Shown one piece after another: positions 1-9,899 of a DNA stretch of 64,000 bases (position 1 is the stretch's first letter; every line of letters begins with the position of its first letter). The notes beneath the pieces are model-generated. The model saw nothing but the letters and a program-made list of their open reading frames with translations, ran no database searches and was not told the origin of the DNA. Position numbers and translations under genes: made by a program. The DNA comes from Acanthosepion esculentum (Eukaryota > Mollusca > Cephalopoda > Sepiida > Sepiidae), in assembly GCA_964036315.1 (NCBI GenBank), contig OZ038517.1:51393955-51457954 (forward strand), written 5' to 3'.

Positions 1-261
1 TGAATGAGGTCATTGACTGATTCGATCACCTCAGGAGACCTCACTTCTGTAGGCCACCCGGGCCTGTCTTCATCCTCAACACTGCTCCATCCTTCTTTAA
101 ACAATTTAGCCCACTTGTAGACATTTGTTTGGCTGAAACATGTGGCACCATACACAGTTGACACTCTCCTATGAATTTCAACTGGTTTTCACTCTTCAGC
201 AACCAAAAACTTGATAACTGACCGCTGTCCAATCCTGGAGCATGCTTCTTTTGTCGGCCAT
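1..261 (-). pseudogene. mariner transposase, N-terminal part, frameshifted
   Basis: The start codon is at 261-259 by alignment with the ATG at 17310 of copy 2. The first codons read MAD, then one extra A (near 251-254) moves the helix-turn-helix (HTH_48-type) region out of frame. Only the DNA-binding N-terminal part is in the window; the catalytic DDD region would lie to the left. It would have bound the terminal repeats for cut-and-paste transposition, but cannot make protein now. Confidence 0.8.
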
Positions 262-424
262 CTTTGTTAAACGCCAAAACTCTCAAAGTATTTTTTTAAT
301 CTGCAAAAGAAATTAAATCCATGTGTAAAAGAAGTAAAACAAAAAAATATAAAAAAAGTAAGCTTCTATCTGTATTAGAAGTCCATATACCGAAAAATTC
401 AATTTATTTATTGAATGACCCTCG
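1..424 (-). mobile_element. mariner-like DNA transposon, copy 1 (cut by window edge)
   Basis: Terminal sequence at 361-424 matches the terminus of the fuller copy at 16592-17475, and the same transposase region runs leftward. The terminus ends in ctcg and is followed by TA (425-426), the usual mariner target. The other end lies outside the window, so total length is unknown. A length-altering A inside the start of the reading frame shows the copy is dead. Confidence 0.85.
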
Positions 425-525
425 TATGTAAATATCATATTTAAAGTATTTAAGTGCAAGTAGATTTAAACAAAATTAAATTTAGACACTTCTAAAGTAT
501 TTAAATGTTATATTTAAAGCATTTG

Positions 526-728
526 TCGTATATACTTGAGTATCATGCGACTTTTGAAGACCTAATTTTGAAGCTAAATTTATGGGGGTCGGATAATACA
601 TGAAATATAAAATTAGCGTATGTATTGCTGGCTCATACGCTAATACTATATCTCGTGTATGCTGCGACCCCCTTAAAATTAGCTTCAAAATTAGGTCTTC
701 AAAAGTCGCATGATACGCGAGTATACAC
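526..728. repeat. near-perfect palindromic (foldback) MITE, about 200 bp
   Basis: The left arm (about 526-622) and right arm (about 633-728) are reverse complements with few mismatches; for example gcgacttttgaagacctaat on the left is mirrored on the right, and the centre reads attagcgtatg / catacgctaat around a short spacer. There is no coding potential. It looks like a non-autonomous foldback element; the superfamily is not identifiable because target duplications are unclear. Confidence 0.75.
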
Positions 729-799
729 GGTAAGTGTAGGCAGAATGAAATCAATTTAAATGTGAGTAGGTTAAAAGCATTTAATCTTGTTGCTTGTTT

Positions 800-1140
800 C
801 GTGGTATATCAACTCATTATGGGTCATTTAATTCCGAAATTTAATTTTAGGGGTAACATTAGTAATTTCTTTTACAAAAATGTATTGCTAGTAATATTTT
901 TACTATAAAAATACATTGTTATGACCATAACTATCGAAATGTATTTATAGACTTTCATAGTTTGTTGACCATAGGTTTTGGGGGGTATGGTTCACTATTT
1001 GCACATAGCTGGGACCCTAACAGGTCATACCACCCCGGGTCAGAGTGGTCCTGGGAACAACCACAGGTGGCTCCACGTTCCTCAAAACCTTCCGATTTGA
1101 GACCTTGTTGCTGGATGTAGTTTAGCGTCATACTCAGCAC
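800..1140 (+). repeat. dispersed repeat A, copy 1
   Basis: It shares an ordered set of blocks with 14263-14505 and about 50800-51130: tattgctggtaat-like segments, a stretch around cactatttgc.catagctg, and a 3' end near gatgtagttta.cgtcatac. It has no coding capacity. The third copy lies inside an element with hAT-like ends (50594-51292), so these may be fragments of one hAT family, but that is inference. Its right end touches the 22-bp array. Confidence 0.7.
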
Positions 1141-1146
1141 GGTAAG

Positions 1147-1430
1147 GCATTTGAATGTTTTATTGAAAGAATTTGGATGTTTTATTGAAAGAATTTGGAT
1201 GTTTTATTGAAAGAATTTGGATGTTTTCTTGAAAGCATTTGGATGTTTTATTGAAAGAATTTGGATGTTTTCTTGAAAAAATTTGGATGTTTTATTGAAA
1301 GCATTTGGATGTTTTATTGAAAGAATTTGGATGTTTTATTGAAAGCATTTGGATGTTTTATTGAAAGAATTTGGATGTTTTATTGAAAGCATTTGGATGT
1401 TTTATTAAAATCATTTGGATATAGACAAGT
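1147..1430. repeat. 22-bp minisatellite, about 13 units
   Basis: Consensus gaatttggatgttttattga plus aa. The period of 22 is fixed by successive gaatttgg starts (1191, 1213). Units differ by single substitutions (gaattt or gcattt, tatt or tctt). It starts 6 bp after the end of repeat A copy 1. Confidence 0.92.
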
Positions 1431-1499
1431 TTAAATTAACTGTCGTCATTTTTAACTTGGTAATGGTTATTTAGCGCTGAAGCAAAGACGCAATCTGAA

Positions 1500-1815
1500 G
1501 ATGATGTAAAAATATCATCATCATTCCTTGACTTTTGTAACCGTCGGGCGGATTCGAATACAGAAGCAACACTCTTTTCCACAATAGTCTATTAACGGAA
1601 CTCCATCAGCAATTCTGGTACAGTCTAGCCGGTCCATTGTTTGACATTGTCCAACCAGTATTTGCGCTGGCGACCTCTTCTACATCCGCCTTCAACGATG
1701 CCTTCCATGATGGTCTTGAACTGTCTCTCCTGCCTTGTAACGTGTCCAAACCACGCCATTTTATTCCGTTTGACAGTAGTGAGAAGAGGTTCCTGGTGTC
1801 CCACAAATTTTCAAT
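1500..1815 (-). pseudogene. non-LTR retrotransposon ORF2, C-terminal scrap
   Basis: The minus strand reads TTVKRNKMAWFGHVT then RRGRQRKYWLDNVKQWTG, the typical post-reverse-transcriptase tail of RTE/Jockey-like LINEs. A stop follows WTG, and the coding sense resumes in another frame (PELLMEF). A short ATGATGATG-type run follows at about 1503-1525, which fits an RTE-type 3' end. It is a truncated dead copy; the exact clade is uncertain. Confidence 0.75.
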
Positions 1816-1859
1816 CTGAAAATGATGTAAACATGTAGCATTGAATCATTAAAAAAATT

Positions 1860-3385
1860 CTATTTTTTTTAAAGAATTATCTCATTTCGTATTGAAGTAT
1901 TCACCTGGATTATAGCAGTTATTACATTTCGGTCGTTGAATCCTACTGTCTTCCTCGGGTGTTTGTCCACTTCTGTTGACGTTCCTGTAATATCAAAACC
2001 AAACACTTTATTCAGTCTATGGCCGTGAAAAGTTCTCATCATACTGCCTATGGTAGGGGTAATGAATCATATTAGTCCATCCTGCGATTTGCTTTTCCAA
2101 CTGAACCTGGATTTCATGGTCCTGAACCGCCATATATGCAAATGTCCTAAAGACGGTAGAAACGCCGTGACAATAAAAACAAAGATAAGGACGTTCGTCT
2201 AAGCAGATTAATGAATAATAATTTAGAATTTATCGCCGCAGGAATAGGCGAAACCTTGTAATCATAACAACAATACTATTTCAAGCAATACCATGTATAA
2301 TAAGGATAATTCCTCATCTCAGAACTGCCGACATATTGTGACTGCAACTTCAAAGATGAAGACACTCATCTGAATAGATCAATATATAAAAATGCGTTTT
2401 CCTCATTCCTGAAATAACCAAACCATTGCGAAGATAACAATGGATGATGTGTGACTTCATCTCGGTTCCCAGCGTTTCTTGTGACCAGCAATTAGTCTGT
2501 GGGCGGGTTTACTTTCGGGCGGCCGTCCATTTGACCAATAGAGAATAAAATAATAGATAAATACATGAAAATATTTGAGAACAAGTGACAGCGAAACCGG
2601 ACATTGAGAATATCCGGTCATATGCTTATATTAGACATCGCAGTTAGGACAGAGATAGTTGAGTTCTGGATCTCCCGTTAATCGGGGACAGATAGACCCT
2701 TCTGTTAGTTCTACCGATGTTAGAGCTGCCAGCCGGGAAACAGATGGGTAGATAGTTGGTAGGAGACATTCAGATTCCAAGGCAAAAGCAGCTCCGTTAG
2801 TTTGAGATGGACAGGCCGTGTAAACGAAGCCCTGGGTAAACAATGAAAATCTATTTCAGACAGTTTCAATTTCGCCCGGTGGCGTTTATTTTTGCCTTTC
2901 GTTTCCTTGTGTGTTCGCAGCGGGCCTTTCCCGGTTTTGGGTGCGCACCGATCGGAGCGAGAGTAGAAGCAACCGGGGTGTTTTAATTTTCCGGTCGTTG
3001 GAAATCTGCCAGGCAGCTCCGTATTATTTATACATTGGAGGCTAATAGCTCTGTCAGAAAAAAATAGGGGGTTGAGCCTGTGTTTGCTCTCTCCCTGTGG
3101 TTTAGTTAACTAGTGTCTCAACTTGCGTTTTTATTGTCTACTTTGTTTCTTTCCCACTGGGCAAATCCTTGCATGCTACTGGCTTTTATTGCTTCAATTC
3201 GAGTGTAATGATTAAAAAAAAAATGAAATGAATAAAAAGGACTTTCAATGAATGAAAATCTTCAGTCACATGGATTGTACAATCTGCTGTAGTCAGAGAT
3301 GAAATTCATATTTTTGCGCCAGGTATTTGAGAACACATCGTTAAAAGGTAAAACAACTAAAGCAAGGACAACATTTTTTTTTCCT
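1860..3385. other. no gene recognised
   Basis: I see no coding stretch, RNA gene or tandem repeat that I can support. Open frames are short (70 codons or fewer), without family motifs. Composition is less AT-biased than its surroundings in 2450-3060. Confidence 0.5.
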
Positions 3386-3391
3386 CCACGC

Positions 3392-4330
3392 TTGCAGCCG
3401 TTGGTGCTCCCAAATGGTCACTCAGCTTGGAAATGGAACCGGCTCGAGGTTGCTTAATTTCGGTGATCGTGCTAATCGGTGTTTCAAATTGATATGGTCG
3501 TAAACCCTTTACACCACCCGCACATCCAAGCTTAGTGCACTTGGTGTTCCAAAGCGATCACCCAGCTAGGTACTGACCCGGCTCGACGTTGCTTAACTTT
3601 GGTGTTTCAACGTGATATAGTCGTAAACCCTTTACACCACCCGCACATCCAAGTTTAGTGCACTTGGTGTTCCAAAGCGATCACCCAGCTACGTACTGAC
3701 CTGGCTCGACGTTGCTTAACTTCGGTGATCGTTCCATAACCGATTTTCCAACGTGATATGGCCGTAAACTCTTTACACCATCCTCACATACAAGCCCTTG
3801 GTGTTCCCAAGCAGTCACCCATTTAGGTACAGACTAGGCTCTACATTGCTTAACTTCGGTGATCCAACGAGAACTCGTGTTTCAACGTGATATGGTCGTA
3901 AGCACTTTGCACCACCTGTACATCCAAGCTTAGTGCACGTGGTGTTTCCAAGTGGTCACCCAGCAAGCTATTGACCCGGCACGACGTTGCTTAACTTCGG
4001 TGATCCTACGAGTACAGTTGTTTCAACGTGATATGACCGTAAGCACTTTACACCCTACGCACATTCCAACTTACAGCACTTGCTGTTCCCAAGCGGCCAC
4101 CCAGCTATATAGTGACCAGGCTTGACGTTGCTTAACTTCGGCAATCGTACAAGAAGTGTTGTTTCAACGTGATATAGTCGTAAGATTTTTACACCACTCG
4201 CACATCCAAGCGTACGGCATTTGGCATTCCGAAGGGGTCACTCATTTAGGTACTGACACGGCACAAGCTTAATGTCGGCGATCATACACGAACCGGTGTT
4301 TTAACCTGATATAGTCGTAAGCCTTTAACC
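3392..4330 (-). repeat. tandem array of seven degenerate 5S rRNA-like units
   Basis: Read on the minus strand, each unit shows the 5S internal promoter blocks in order: a gaagttaagcaacgt-like A box, ggtcagtacctagctgggtg-like intermediate/C box, and a taagc-type 3' end. A-box landmarks fall at 3452, 3591, 3713, 3848, 3989, 4130 and 4266, a period of about 122-141 bp. The linker resembles ggatgtgcgggtggtgtaaa and is shared with the dispersed 5S SINEs at 43 kb. Divergence between units is high and indels are common, so these are pseudogenes or SINE-head multimers, not working 5S genes. Confidence 0.88.
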
Positions 4331-4720
4331 CTGTCGAGGCGTTTAAGTAAATTCTGTTCAGAACTCAACGCCCTGTGTGGTCCCATGAATGGAAAAGAAT
4401 ATCCCTTGGGATTTAATTAGTACAGAAATTAGATCGCCCACTTTTCACGCAGACGCAGGAAAAATTGTTCTATTACATAAAAGGGGGATATTAAAAAAAA
4501 AAAAAGAAGAAACTGCCTACTAGCCCGCGTTTGGTTTCTGACAGGCGACAAAAATAGCTAAGTGCCCTCAAAGGCAGCATTTCCCGTTGGATAAACGTTA
4601 GGACTAGGATACGTAATTTTAAAAAAAAATCCATTTAGAAAAATGACCTAGAATAGTGTCGGGTTGATTGGATTGTGATTATGATCATTTGTATTTATTT
4701 CCTGTGATTTGTAGTGCGTA
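4331..4720. other. no gene recognised
   Basis: AT-rich sequence with A runs (4494-4507 and 4620-4630). Nothing else is supportable. Confidence 0.5.
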
Positions 4721-4883
4721 CTCGTTTCTTTCCGGGTCCCGACCAGAGACCTAAGGTCAGAAATGACATAATGACATTTTCTACTGAGCTATTAAAAAAA
4801 AAATCACACTTATTTTACATGGATAAAACCCTTCATAAGGTGTGAGCTGTACTTGTATTATTATTATTATTATTATTATTATT
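4721..4883 (-). mobile_element. LINE 3' end with (ATT)n tract
   Basis: The block gggtcccgaccagagaccta recurs with small changes at 5526-5550, and both copies run on to gtgtgagctgtacttgta. The (ATT)n tract occupies 4856-4883. Read on the minus strand this is repeated 3' sequence of the LINE family described in the next entries. Confidence 0.6.
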
Positions 4884-5519
4884 TGCGTATGTTATATTTC
4901 CTGCTTTGTATCCTGTAGCGCCAGGCCCAAACTATGATACGTCGGCCCTATAGGAGAATTGTCATTTGATTGATAGCACTTTTCTTAGTCTATGGGATGT
5001 TCCTAGTAGGGCGATTTTCTGGGCAACTTGTATGCTGATATTACCTAGGATACTGTTAGTAAAATTGTCCATTTTCTATCCTCACGAGGTCCAGAGCTCC
5101 GAATACTATTGGTACCGTTTCAGTCTTCATTCCCTACGTCCTGTTAATCTCAATCTCCAGGTCCTTGTATTTGAACAATTTCCCATAATTTTCATGGAAG
5201 TGTTTCTATCAAATGGTACTGCTATGTCAATAAGCATAAACTTTTTTTTGTCTTTTATGATAAGATCAGGTCTGTTGGCTTTTATTACCCTGACAGTTTG
5301 AACTGGCATGTCCCAGAGGATAGTTACGTCGTTATTTTGGGTAACTATGTCTGGTTGGTGCTCATACCATCTCTCAGTGGTTTTGATTTTGTGCTTCTTG
5401 CATATCTGCGAGTGTACATATGTCGCTACCTTGTTATGTCTGTGGCTATATTCATTTTTGCTAGTTTTATTATTATTATTAATAATAATATTTTCTTTGA
5501 TTTCTGTTGTATACACATT
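4884..5519 (-). pseudogene. LINE with restriction-like endonuclease tail, fragment 1
   Basis: The minus-strand frame (start of the open stretch near 5516, stop 5127) reads HNKVATYVHSQICKKH, ERWYEHQPDIV, VTILWDMPVQT and RPDLIIKDKKKFMLIDIAVP. This order (zinc-knuckle-adjacent H residues, WYEH, then PD...D) is the known C-terminal signature of LINEs with a restriction-like endonuclease (R2/NeSL-like group). Coding sense breaks near 5130, before the usual GALG segment. The 3' side ends at the (ATT)n tract of 4856-4883, as for a tail. The reverse transcriptase is absent. Confidence 0.78.
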
Positions 5520-6306
5520 TCCTTCCGGGTCCCAACCAGAGACCTAAGGTCAGAAATGGCTTCATGGCATTTTCCACTGGTCATTTTTGTAAAAAAAACC
5601 AAAACAAAACAAAAAAAAGACGTAAGATTTATATAGATAAAGCTCTTCGTAATGTGTGAGCTGTACTTGTAAGTACAAGTTTATTTGTATTTCTGTAAGA
5701 CATGGGCTACCAGGAAACCATTCAACGAGTCTATCGGAACCTTTTCCAATAAACCCGAGGGCTCGAGCTGTAACTGGAATTATTGATGTTCTCAAGTGCC
5801 AAATTTATTTTAGATTTCCATTTCAAGATTATTGTATTTTCATAGTTTTTAAAGAAAAGATATTTAAAGATACATTCCAATCTGCAGGGAGTGCCATGTC
5901 AATAAGAAAGCACATTCTGTTCTCGTGGTCTTTGATCACGGTGTTTAAGGGATTAGCTTTAATTGTTCTGTCTATATATTGTAAAGTTTCATAAAAATTG
6001 TCACAAGTCCGATCTCTGTAACCGGCTCTGGATAATGTTCATAGCAGTTTTTTGAAGTTTCCTTTACCGTAAAAGTTGTATTTTCCAGTGCAGATATTGG
6101 GCCACTCTGTCATGCTGACTTTTCTATTCAGTGGGTGCTAACAACGTGAAAGCTGATATAAAATGATCAATTGTTTCTGGATATTTATCACAGAATTTGC
6201 ATTAAGGTACCAAAACAATTTTCATTATGTGTGCTTGGTAATTTCTAGTTGGATAACATTAGTACTGTGCAGCAAGAATAAAACATTATTATTATTATTA
6301 TTATTA
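5520..6306 (-). pseudogene. LINE with restriction-like endonuclease tail, fragment 2
   Basis: Same family as fragment 1. The minus strand reads LQYIDRTIKANPLNTVIKD then NRMCFLIDMALPADWNVS (about 5990-5870), with the PD of the endonuclease motif changed to PL. After a frameshift it continues SIIPVTARALGFIGKG and DRLVEWFPGSPCLTE (about 5790-5690). It ends with the shared 3' block at 5520-5660. (ATT)n at 6285-6306 marks the boundary with the next insertion upstream. Confidence 0.75.
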
Positions 6307-6308
6307 TA

Positions 6309-6495
6309 TTTTTGCTATGGTCACACTACTTACCAAGTCTGCGGGAAGACTTAAGGCAGTTAGAGGTGTGTTGTTATGGTTACATTTCATGATTTGTTTT
6401 GTTAACTCGCTTAACTTTACATGAACAAAGTTCTAAGTGTGTGGGCTGTACTTATCAAGGAAAAATTTGTATTTCTCTTAAGCCGGGATTTCCAG
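6309..6495 (-). repeat. third LINE 3' block, short
   Basis: gtgtgggctgtacttatcaa (near 6439) and neighbouring sequence resemble the 3' blocks at 4840-4855 and 5655-5675. It sits between two (ATT)n tracts, which suggests tail-to-tail stacking of truncated insertions. Confidence 0.45.
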
Positions 6496-6565
<70 letters not shown>

Positions 6566-6910
6566 GGTTGAACTAGCTCGAGTATTCATGAGTCTTTCGC
6601 AGCAACCACCACGGTCCTGCATCAAGGTCGAAACATCATTAGGGTGGTGTTCTGTATCCTTCTGTGTCATAACATCAATGTAGATGGATTCTGGGCGACC
6701 AACCCGTTTAGTTCAATGGCTATGTGTCCAGAGCAGTAGATAACTCGCGAGCAGTGTCCTGCAAAGTGCATTCTGTGTTCGTGTAAGAGTGTAGAAATAT
6801 CAGGGCTGGGTCCACAGAGCTGTGATTTAGCTGGGTGCTGTCTCCAAGTGATGTTAAGTGTAGCCCTCGGCTAAGTCTTGATGGAATCTGCACTGGGAAT
6901 GCTGAGGGCT
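6496..6910 (-). repeat. dispersed repeat B, copy 1, with (ATT)n tail
   Basis: (ATT)n fills 6496-6564. The block from about 6565 onward matches 8380-8745 over many words (cacggtcctgcatcaag, gtgtccagagcagtagat, gtagaaatatcaggg). The A-rich-type (AAT)n at the minus-strand 3' end suggests a retroposed LINE or SINE 3' region. No protein motif was recognised. Confidence 0.65.
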
Positions 6911-7150
6911 ACACTAGGACTAACTAAAATTCCAAGAGTTTTACTTAGTCCAAGCATTGTCACCATACATGAAAACCGTCTATGGAAACGGATATTGATC
7001 TTGATTGAAATTGAAAAGGTGCTACTGCAATTATGGGTCCTTGAAAAATGCTCATCAGGGTCAATTGTTTAGAATATTTATTGAACTTAGACTCGATATA
7101 TCGATTATTTATATTTTTTCTGGTGATACTTGTACCTGTAACAGGATCTA

Positions 7151-8202
7151 GGTAAATTGCTCAAAATCAATTTCTCGAAAGGCAGATTGCTCGAAGTAAT
7201 TTCGAAGATCGAACAGAGCTGGATATCAAAAGGCGCCGCAACACTCAACTTTAGCAGTCCTGATTTTTTTTTCTATATTTGTTTTCTATTTCTATTTCAG
7301 TAATTTTGGAGATCTCGAACCCTGGTGATGGCCATAACTTTTGTTGAGTTGGAAAAAGGAAAGAAGTTGTCTTTGGATGGATATCTATATATTAAGGACA
7401 AAACAGTGAACAATAAGATTTTTATTTATTTTTTATTTTTTTAAGCTTATCACCCCAAGCAAGGCTGGAGGCCACTAGCACGCAAGGGGTTACAGAAGGA
7501 TTGGAGGAAGAGCAGATAGGAGTGGTAAAGGAGAGGGTGTGGAGAGAGATAGTGGATCGATCAAGGCAAGGGGGTTACAGAAGATTTGGGGCGAGAACAG
7601 ATAGGAATGAAAGGGGAAAGGATGTGGAGAAGGGAAGTGGATAGATCAAGGCAACTGGAGATGTCGATTGACGTTACACTTAAATAGTTGGAGATTGGAA
7701 ACGGGAATAAGGAAGGGAGTTCCACAGGCGAGATGTGAGAGACATGAAGCTATTGGAGTAGAAGAGACGTCTACATCTAACAGTTTCAACGGTGAAGGGG
7801 TGGGAACGGGATGCCAGCCTCGTAGGACGTTTAAATTCATGAGGCCTAGGAACCAGCGAAAGCAGCTCCTCGGAGCAATACTGGAAATATGAAATGTGCA
7901 AAATGAAGGAAATGTGTTTTATTTTTTTTTAACCACACGTTTTGAGCAAACTGCCTTTTGAGAAAAATAAGACCTGCTATATAAATGTACTCGTTCTTTA
8001 ATTTTAACTGCTCAGTTAACAACAATAAAGTTGGATTATTTTATCTTATAGTAAATATTAGAAACAATGTCGTTTTATTTTATTTTAACCACAGGTTTCG
8101 AGCAAACTGCCTTTCGAGCAATTGATAGTTCAAGAAATTATTTTTCGAGCAATTGATTTCGAGCTATTTACTGTCGAGCAATTGATTCTGAGCAATTGAC
8201 CG
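7151..8202. mobile_element. non-autonomous TIR element with ttgctcga subterminal repeats
   Basis: The left end reads ggtaaattgctcaaaatcaa and the right end, reverse-complemented, reads ggtcaattgctcagaatcaa. Both ends carry further copies of the word ttgctcgaa (or its complement ttcgagcaa) inward, for example at 7187, 8095 and 8145. The inner part holds a LINE scrap (7440-7905). Target duplication is not clear, and the superfamily is unknown. Confidence 0.6.
7440..7905 (-). pseudogene. LINE ORF2, extreme C-terminus
   Basis: The minus strand reads LLSLVPRPHEFKRPTRLASR and SHPFTVETV, then, after a frame change, RLFYSNSFMSLTSRLWNSLP. This tail is shared by the LINE copies at 52.6, 59.8 and 61.7 kb and corresponds to the end of the CR1/Jockey-type reverse transcriptase ORF. 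The purine-rich part (7480-7640) is its 3' untranslated region. It is truncated and frameshifted. Confidence 0.7.
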
Positions 8203-8379
8203 GATACCACTTGTAACATTATTCTGGGTTTTTATGTGAACAAGTCCCTGGTTTTTAGGTTTTTTTTTTTATTACACCATTCCAGCCGATATATCTTTTC
8301 AATATTCTTACCTAAATGTTGGATCTGTCTATTTTCCTTTCAATGTGTCTGCCTGCGCATATGTATGTATATATGTATA

Positions 8380-8745
8380 TTTATTCAGTCAAGATAGCTC
8401 GGACATTCATGAATCTGTCTCACCAACCATCACGGTCCTGCATCAAGATCGGAAGGTCATTAGTTTGGCATTCTGTGTCATAACATCATTGGGCAATGTA
8501 GATTGTTGCTGGGCAGTCAACCTGTCTTAGTCCATGGCTAGGTGTCCAGAGCAGTAGATCACTTGAGTAGAGTTCTTGTTTGGCTTGCCAGCAGCGCCTT
8601 GCAAAGTGCAGGGGCTGGGTTCGTGTAAGATTGTAGAAATATCAGGGATGGGTCTATAGATCTGGGATTTAGTTGGATGTTGTTTCTATGTGATGTTAAG
8701 TGTAGGCCTCAGCATCCGAGTGCAGGTTCCATCAAGCTTAGACTC
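8380..8745 (-). repeat. dispersed repeat B, copy 2
   Basis: Matches 6565-6910 in the same orientation. The (ATT)n tract is missing here; a short tatgtatatatgtatat run stands in its place at about 8360. Confidence 0.65.
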
Positions 8746-8814
8746 TAGAGGTATGTTGCTTTACCACCAACCGAAGAGGAAATAATGACACAATCAAGAT
8801 GTTGATTTTCCTTC

Positions 8815-8990
8815 TTGTTCTGCTTTATGCCTCCCGTCAGGACGGAGGCAGACCACAACTTCCTGTCTTTTGTAGCGCTTAATAAATATTGTCGTTCTGT
8901 CATTTCTCCTAAACTAAGTAAGTTAGGGAGGAAACCCACATTTACAGAAAGAGCGATAAGAAATTCACCCAACAACGAACATTGCGACAA
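8815..8990 (+). repeat. single unit of the LINE-linked 137-bp family
   Basis: The words cttcctgtcttttgtagcgc and ctcctaaac match the tandem block at 61125-61660 and fragments at 44785-44880 and 43370-43405. In the 61-kb copy this unit lies just upstream of a LINE coding end. Confidence 0.5.
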
Positions 8991-9119
8991 AGCTAAGACA
9001 TTAACCTAAAATCTCGCGTCATGTCCTACGATATCCTCGTCATATCGAGACTTTTATACGGATGTCATGCACGGCGCCAGACACGTACAGAAATATCTAA
9101 ACTGTCAGCTTTATAAAAG

Positions 9120-9820
9120 CGATTCGGTAGAAATAGTCAACTAGACTAGCTCGTTAACCATTACCTCATGCCGAGTTGGCCAAGTTGATGCTTACTAATT
9201 TTAGCAGTATTTCGCACAGAGACATGAGTATTGGACACCCGACGAGGATCGAACTCAGTATTCGGTTGTAATGATCAACTTGTCAAGCTCGTTAACCATT
9301 ACCCATGCTGAATTGGCAAAGTTGGTATTTACTAATTTTAGTCGTATTTCGCACAGAGACATGAGTATTGGACACCCAACGAGAATCGAACTCAGTATTC
9401 GGTTGTAATGATCAACTTGTCAAGCTCGTTAACCATTACCCATGCTGAATTGGCAAAGTTGGTATTTACTAATTTTAGCCGTATTTCGCACAGAGACATG
9501 AGTATTGGACACCCAACGAGAATCGAACTCAGTATTCGGTTGTAATGATCAACTTGTCAAGCTCGTTAACCATTACCCATGCTGAATTGGCAAAGTTGGT
9601 ATTTACTAATTTTAGCCGTATTTCGCACAGAGACATGAGTATTGGACACCCAACGAGAATCGAACTCACTATTCGGTTGTAATGATCAACTTGTCAAGCT
9701 CGTTAACCATTACCCATGCTGAATTGGCAAAGTTGGTATTTACTAATTTTAGCCGTATTTCGCACAGAGACATGAGTATTGGGCACCTGGCGAGGACCGA
9801 ACTATTTGGTTGTAATGTCT
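9120..9820 (-). repeat. 137-bp satellite, five units, tRNA-like on the minus strand
   Basis: The word ttaaccattacc recurs at 9153, 9292, 9429, 9566 and 9703 (139, then 137 exactly). The middle units are nearly identical. The minus strand of each unit carries gagttcgattctcgttgggt, close to a B box, preceded by taatggttaacgagc at roughly A-box spacing. No full cloverleaf forms by eye. I infer a tRNA- or SINE-derived satellite. Confidence 0.85.
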
Positions 9821-9899
9821 TCAATATCAACATTACAATGACCTTTACCAAGTAACAAACACCACATTACTTGAATACTTCCAACAGCAGCAACAGCTA

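Noticed and set aside
3392..4330. Functional 5S rRNA gene cluster
   Set aside because: Units differ at many positions and by indels of up to about 18 bp in promoter blocks; working 5S arrays are homogenised.
5298..5636. Plus-strand membrane-like frames of 112 codons
   Set aside because: They are the shadow of the minus-strand LINE endonuclease tail, which has recognisable motifs.
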